A DNA stretch of 6,704 nt from Candidatus Eiseniibacteriota bacterium (GTDB lineage: Bacteria; Eisenbacteria; RBG-16-71-46; JAGVPR01), in assembly GCA_020052115.1 (NCBI GenBank), contig JAGVPR010000240.1:1-6704 (forward strand), read 5' to 3'. Below, one piece after another: positions 5,990-6,704 of the stretch. Under the pieces are notes generated by a model, which worked only from the letters and a program-made list of their open reading frames with translations, was not told the DNA's origin and did not search any database. Positions within the stretch are counted from its first letter, which is position 1. Every line of letters starts with the position of its first letter. Both the position numbers and the translations under genes were made by a program.

Positions 5990-6557
5990 CGCCCGTCTCC
6001 TGCCGCATGCGGCCCAGTTTGCGGCGCGCGCTCTGGATGAGGGCGCGCGCGCCGGTGGCGTTCGCGCACCCGAGCGTCTTCGTGATCTCGTTCACCGTAA
6101 GACCGTCGCGATAGTGCAGTACGAACGCATCGACCTCATCCTCGCGCAGATGCTCCGCGGCTCGTGCCATGGCCAGATCCAGCATCCCCTCGATTTCCGC
6201 GCGCCGCGGCAAGTCCCCTGAACGGTGATCCTCGATCTCCAACTCGTCGATCGGCACGAACTCCGGCCTGGCGCCTCGGTGCGCGGCCGCACTGACGCAG
6301 TGATTGCGCGCAATGCGGTAGACCCATGTTGAGAAGCGCGAGCGCCCCTCGAACCCCCCGATGCCACGGAAGATCCGCACGAAGACCTCCTGCGTGAGGT
6401 CCATCGCTTCGTCAGGATCCCGTGCGTATCCGTAGCACCACAGGTAGATCCTGCGCCGGTATCGCCGGAAAAGCTCCGCGCAGGCACTCTCGTCCCGTTC
6501 CGCCGCGATCCGGGCGGCGAGGCGCTCATCCGTCTCTTCGATCAGCCTCGCCGCCAC
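5982..6557 (-). CDS. ECF-type RNA polymerase sigma factor (sigma-70 family)
   Basis: A 191-residue protein, a normal length for an extracytoplasmic-function sigma factor. It directs RNA polymerase to a dedicated promoter set. Region 2 covers about residues 23-93, with LFRRYRRRIYLWCYGY, the core-binding DLTQEVFVRIFR (53-64) and the -10 recognition helix RFSTWVYRIARNHC (74-87). A variable linker follows (about 94-125). Region 4 covers about 126-185, with a helix-turn-helix around LTVNEITKTLG (153-163) and SARRKL (176-181). The recognition helix reads TGARALIQ where many family members have TVKSRLHR. The start is GTG at 6557, supported by GGGAGG 8 bases upstream; the next methionine is residue 52, inside region 2. 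It overlaps the preceding membrane-protein gene by 16 bases and the anti-sigma gene by 8 bases. Its ECF subgroup could not be assigned by eye. Confidence 0.93.
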   Translation of the reverse strand: MAARLIEETDERLAARIAAERDESACAELFRRYRRRIYLWCYGYARDPDEAMDLTQEVFVRIFRGIGGFEGRSRFSTWVYRIARNHCVSAAAHRGARPEFVPIDELEIEDHRSGDLPRRAEIEGMLDLAMARAAEHLREDEVDAFVLHYRDGLTVNEITKTLGCANATGARALIQSARRKLGRMRQETGDE

Positions 6558-6704
6558 CTGTTAGACCTCCCGGCCAGATAGATGACACAGAAGAGAGCGA
6601 TGAGCGCCCCGGCCGCCAGCCAGGCGCCCCGGCGCGTGCGATCCAACTCGCTGAGGCCGGCCACGGTAACACGGCCGTCCCCCACGAGCACGAAGCCGGC
6701 CCAG
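6542..6704 (-). CDS. C-terminal end of an unidentified membrane protein (partial, runs off the right edge)
   Basis: This minus-strand frame enters from the right edge and gives 53 visible residues before TGA at 6542-6544. It begins WAGFVLVGDGRVTVAGLSEL, then a short charged stretch (DRTRRG). One clear hydrophobic helix follows (AWLAAGALIALFCVIYLAGR) and then a basic tail SNRWRRG. The helix followed by positive residues suggests a C-terminal anchor with its tail in the cytoplasm. The frame overlaps the sigma start by 16 bases, and the sigma ribosome site lies inside it, so the gene is probably first in, or part of, the sigma/anti-sigma operon. The other two frames here give arginine/glycine- or serine/tryptophan-rich sequence typical of shadows. 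The family cannot be named from this fragment. Confidence 0.6.
   Translation of the reverse strand, partial: WAGFVLVGDGRVTVAGLSELDRTRRGAWLAAGALIALFCVIYLAGRSNRWRRG
6566..6571 (-). promoter_or_regulatory. Ribosome binding site supporting the GTG start of the sigma factor
   Basis: GGGAGG on the minus strand lies 8 bases before the GTG at 6557. It sits inside the coding end of the overlapping membrane-protein gene, so translation of the two genes is likely linked. Confidence 0.7.

Noticed and set aside
6561..6704. Minus-strand frame ending in TAA at 6561-6563 just before the sigma gene
   Set aside because: Its translation is an Arg/Gly-rich mixture without a hydrophobic or domain pattern. The frame ending at 6542 gives a coherent membrane-anchor sequence over the same DNA.
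1..6704. CRISPR arrays, insertion sequences, tRNA or rRNA genes
   Set aside because: I saw no regularly spaced direct repeats, transposase motifs, terminal inverted repeats, cloverleaf-type sequence or conserved rRNA segments on either strand.

Overview
This GC-rich window looks like chromosomal DNA from an uncultured Gram-negative bacterium, probably of the FCB side of the tree (for example Candidatus Eisenbacteria, Krumholzibacteriota or a relative). The taxonomic hint is mainly the C-terminal domain of the large secreted protein. It carries a PNPFNP motif, an IYDLTGARVR strand and a SGVYILQ...KLVMLK end, the FlgD-Ig / type IX sorting-like tail common in those lineages. This is inference from motifs only; no search was possible.

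All well-supported genes lie on the minus strand, so the transcriptional order runs from right to left. At the right edge is the 3' end of a membrane protein gene (6542-6704, partial). It overlaps by 16 bases the start of an ECF sigma factor gene (5982-6557), which in turn overlaps by 8 bases a zinc-finger anti-sigma factor gene with one membrane span (5249-5989). After a 185-base gap come a small exported coiled-coil protein (4608-5063) and, 11 bases further, a very large secreted metalloprotease-like protein (205-4596). A GC-rich hairpin at 149-176 closes this block. Left of it, a weakly supported plus-strand reading frame ends at 97 and may be the tail of a convergent gene.

The sigma/anti-sigma pair is a classic signal-transduction module. 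The anti-sigma protein would hold the sigma factor at the inner membrane and carries a fibronectin-like periplasmic domain that could be the sensor. The downstream pair is an exported coiled-coil protein plus an exported multidomain zinc peptidase with adhesive beta-sandwich modules. It is physically adjacent and co-oriented and could be a target of the sigma factor, but no promoter supporting that was recognised.

The most notable structure is inside the protease. Two modules of about 366 residues are repeated in tandem, each made of a CARDB-like part, a WW...DVR(M/L)H part and a PPC-like beta-sandwich. The first copy has a DxDxNxD calcium-type loop that the second copy has lost. The protease also has a six-cysteine insert between its HExxH motif and its probable third zinc ligand.
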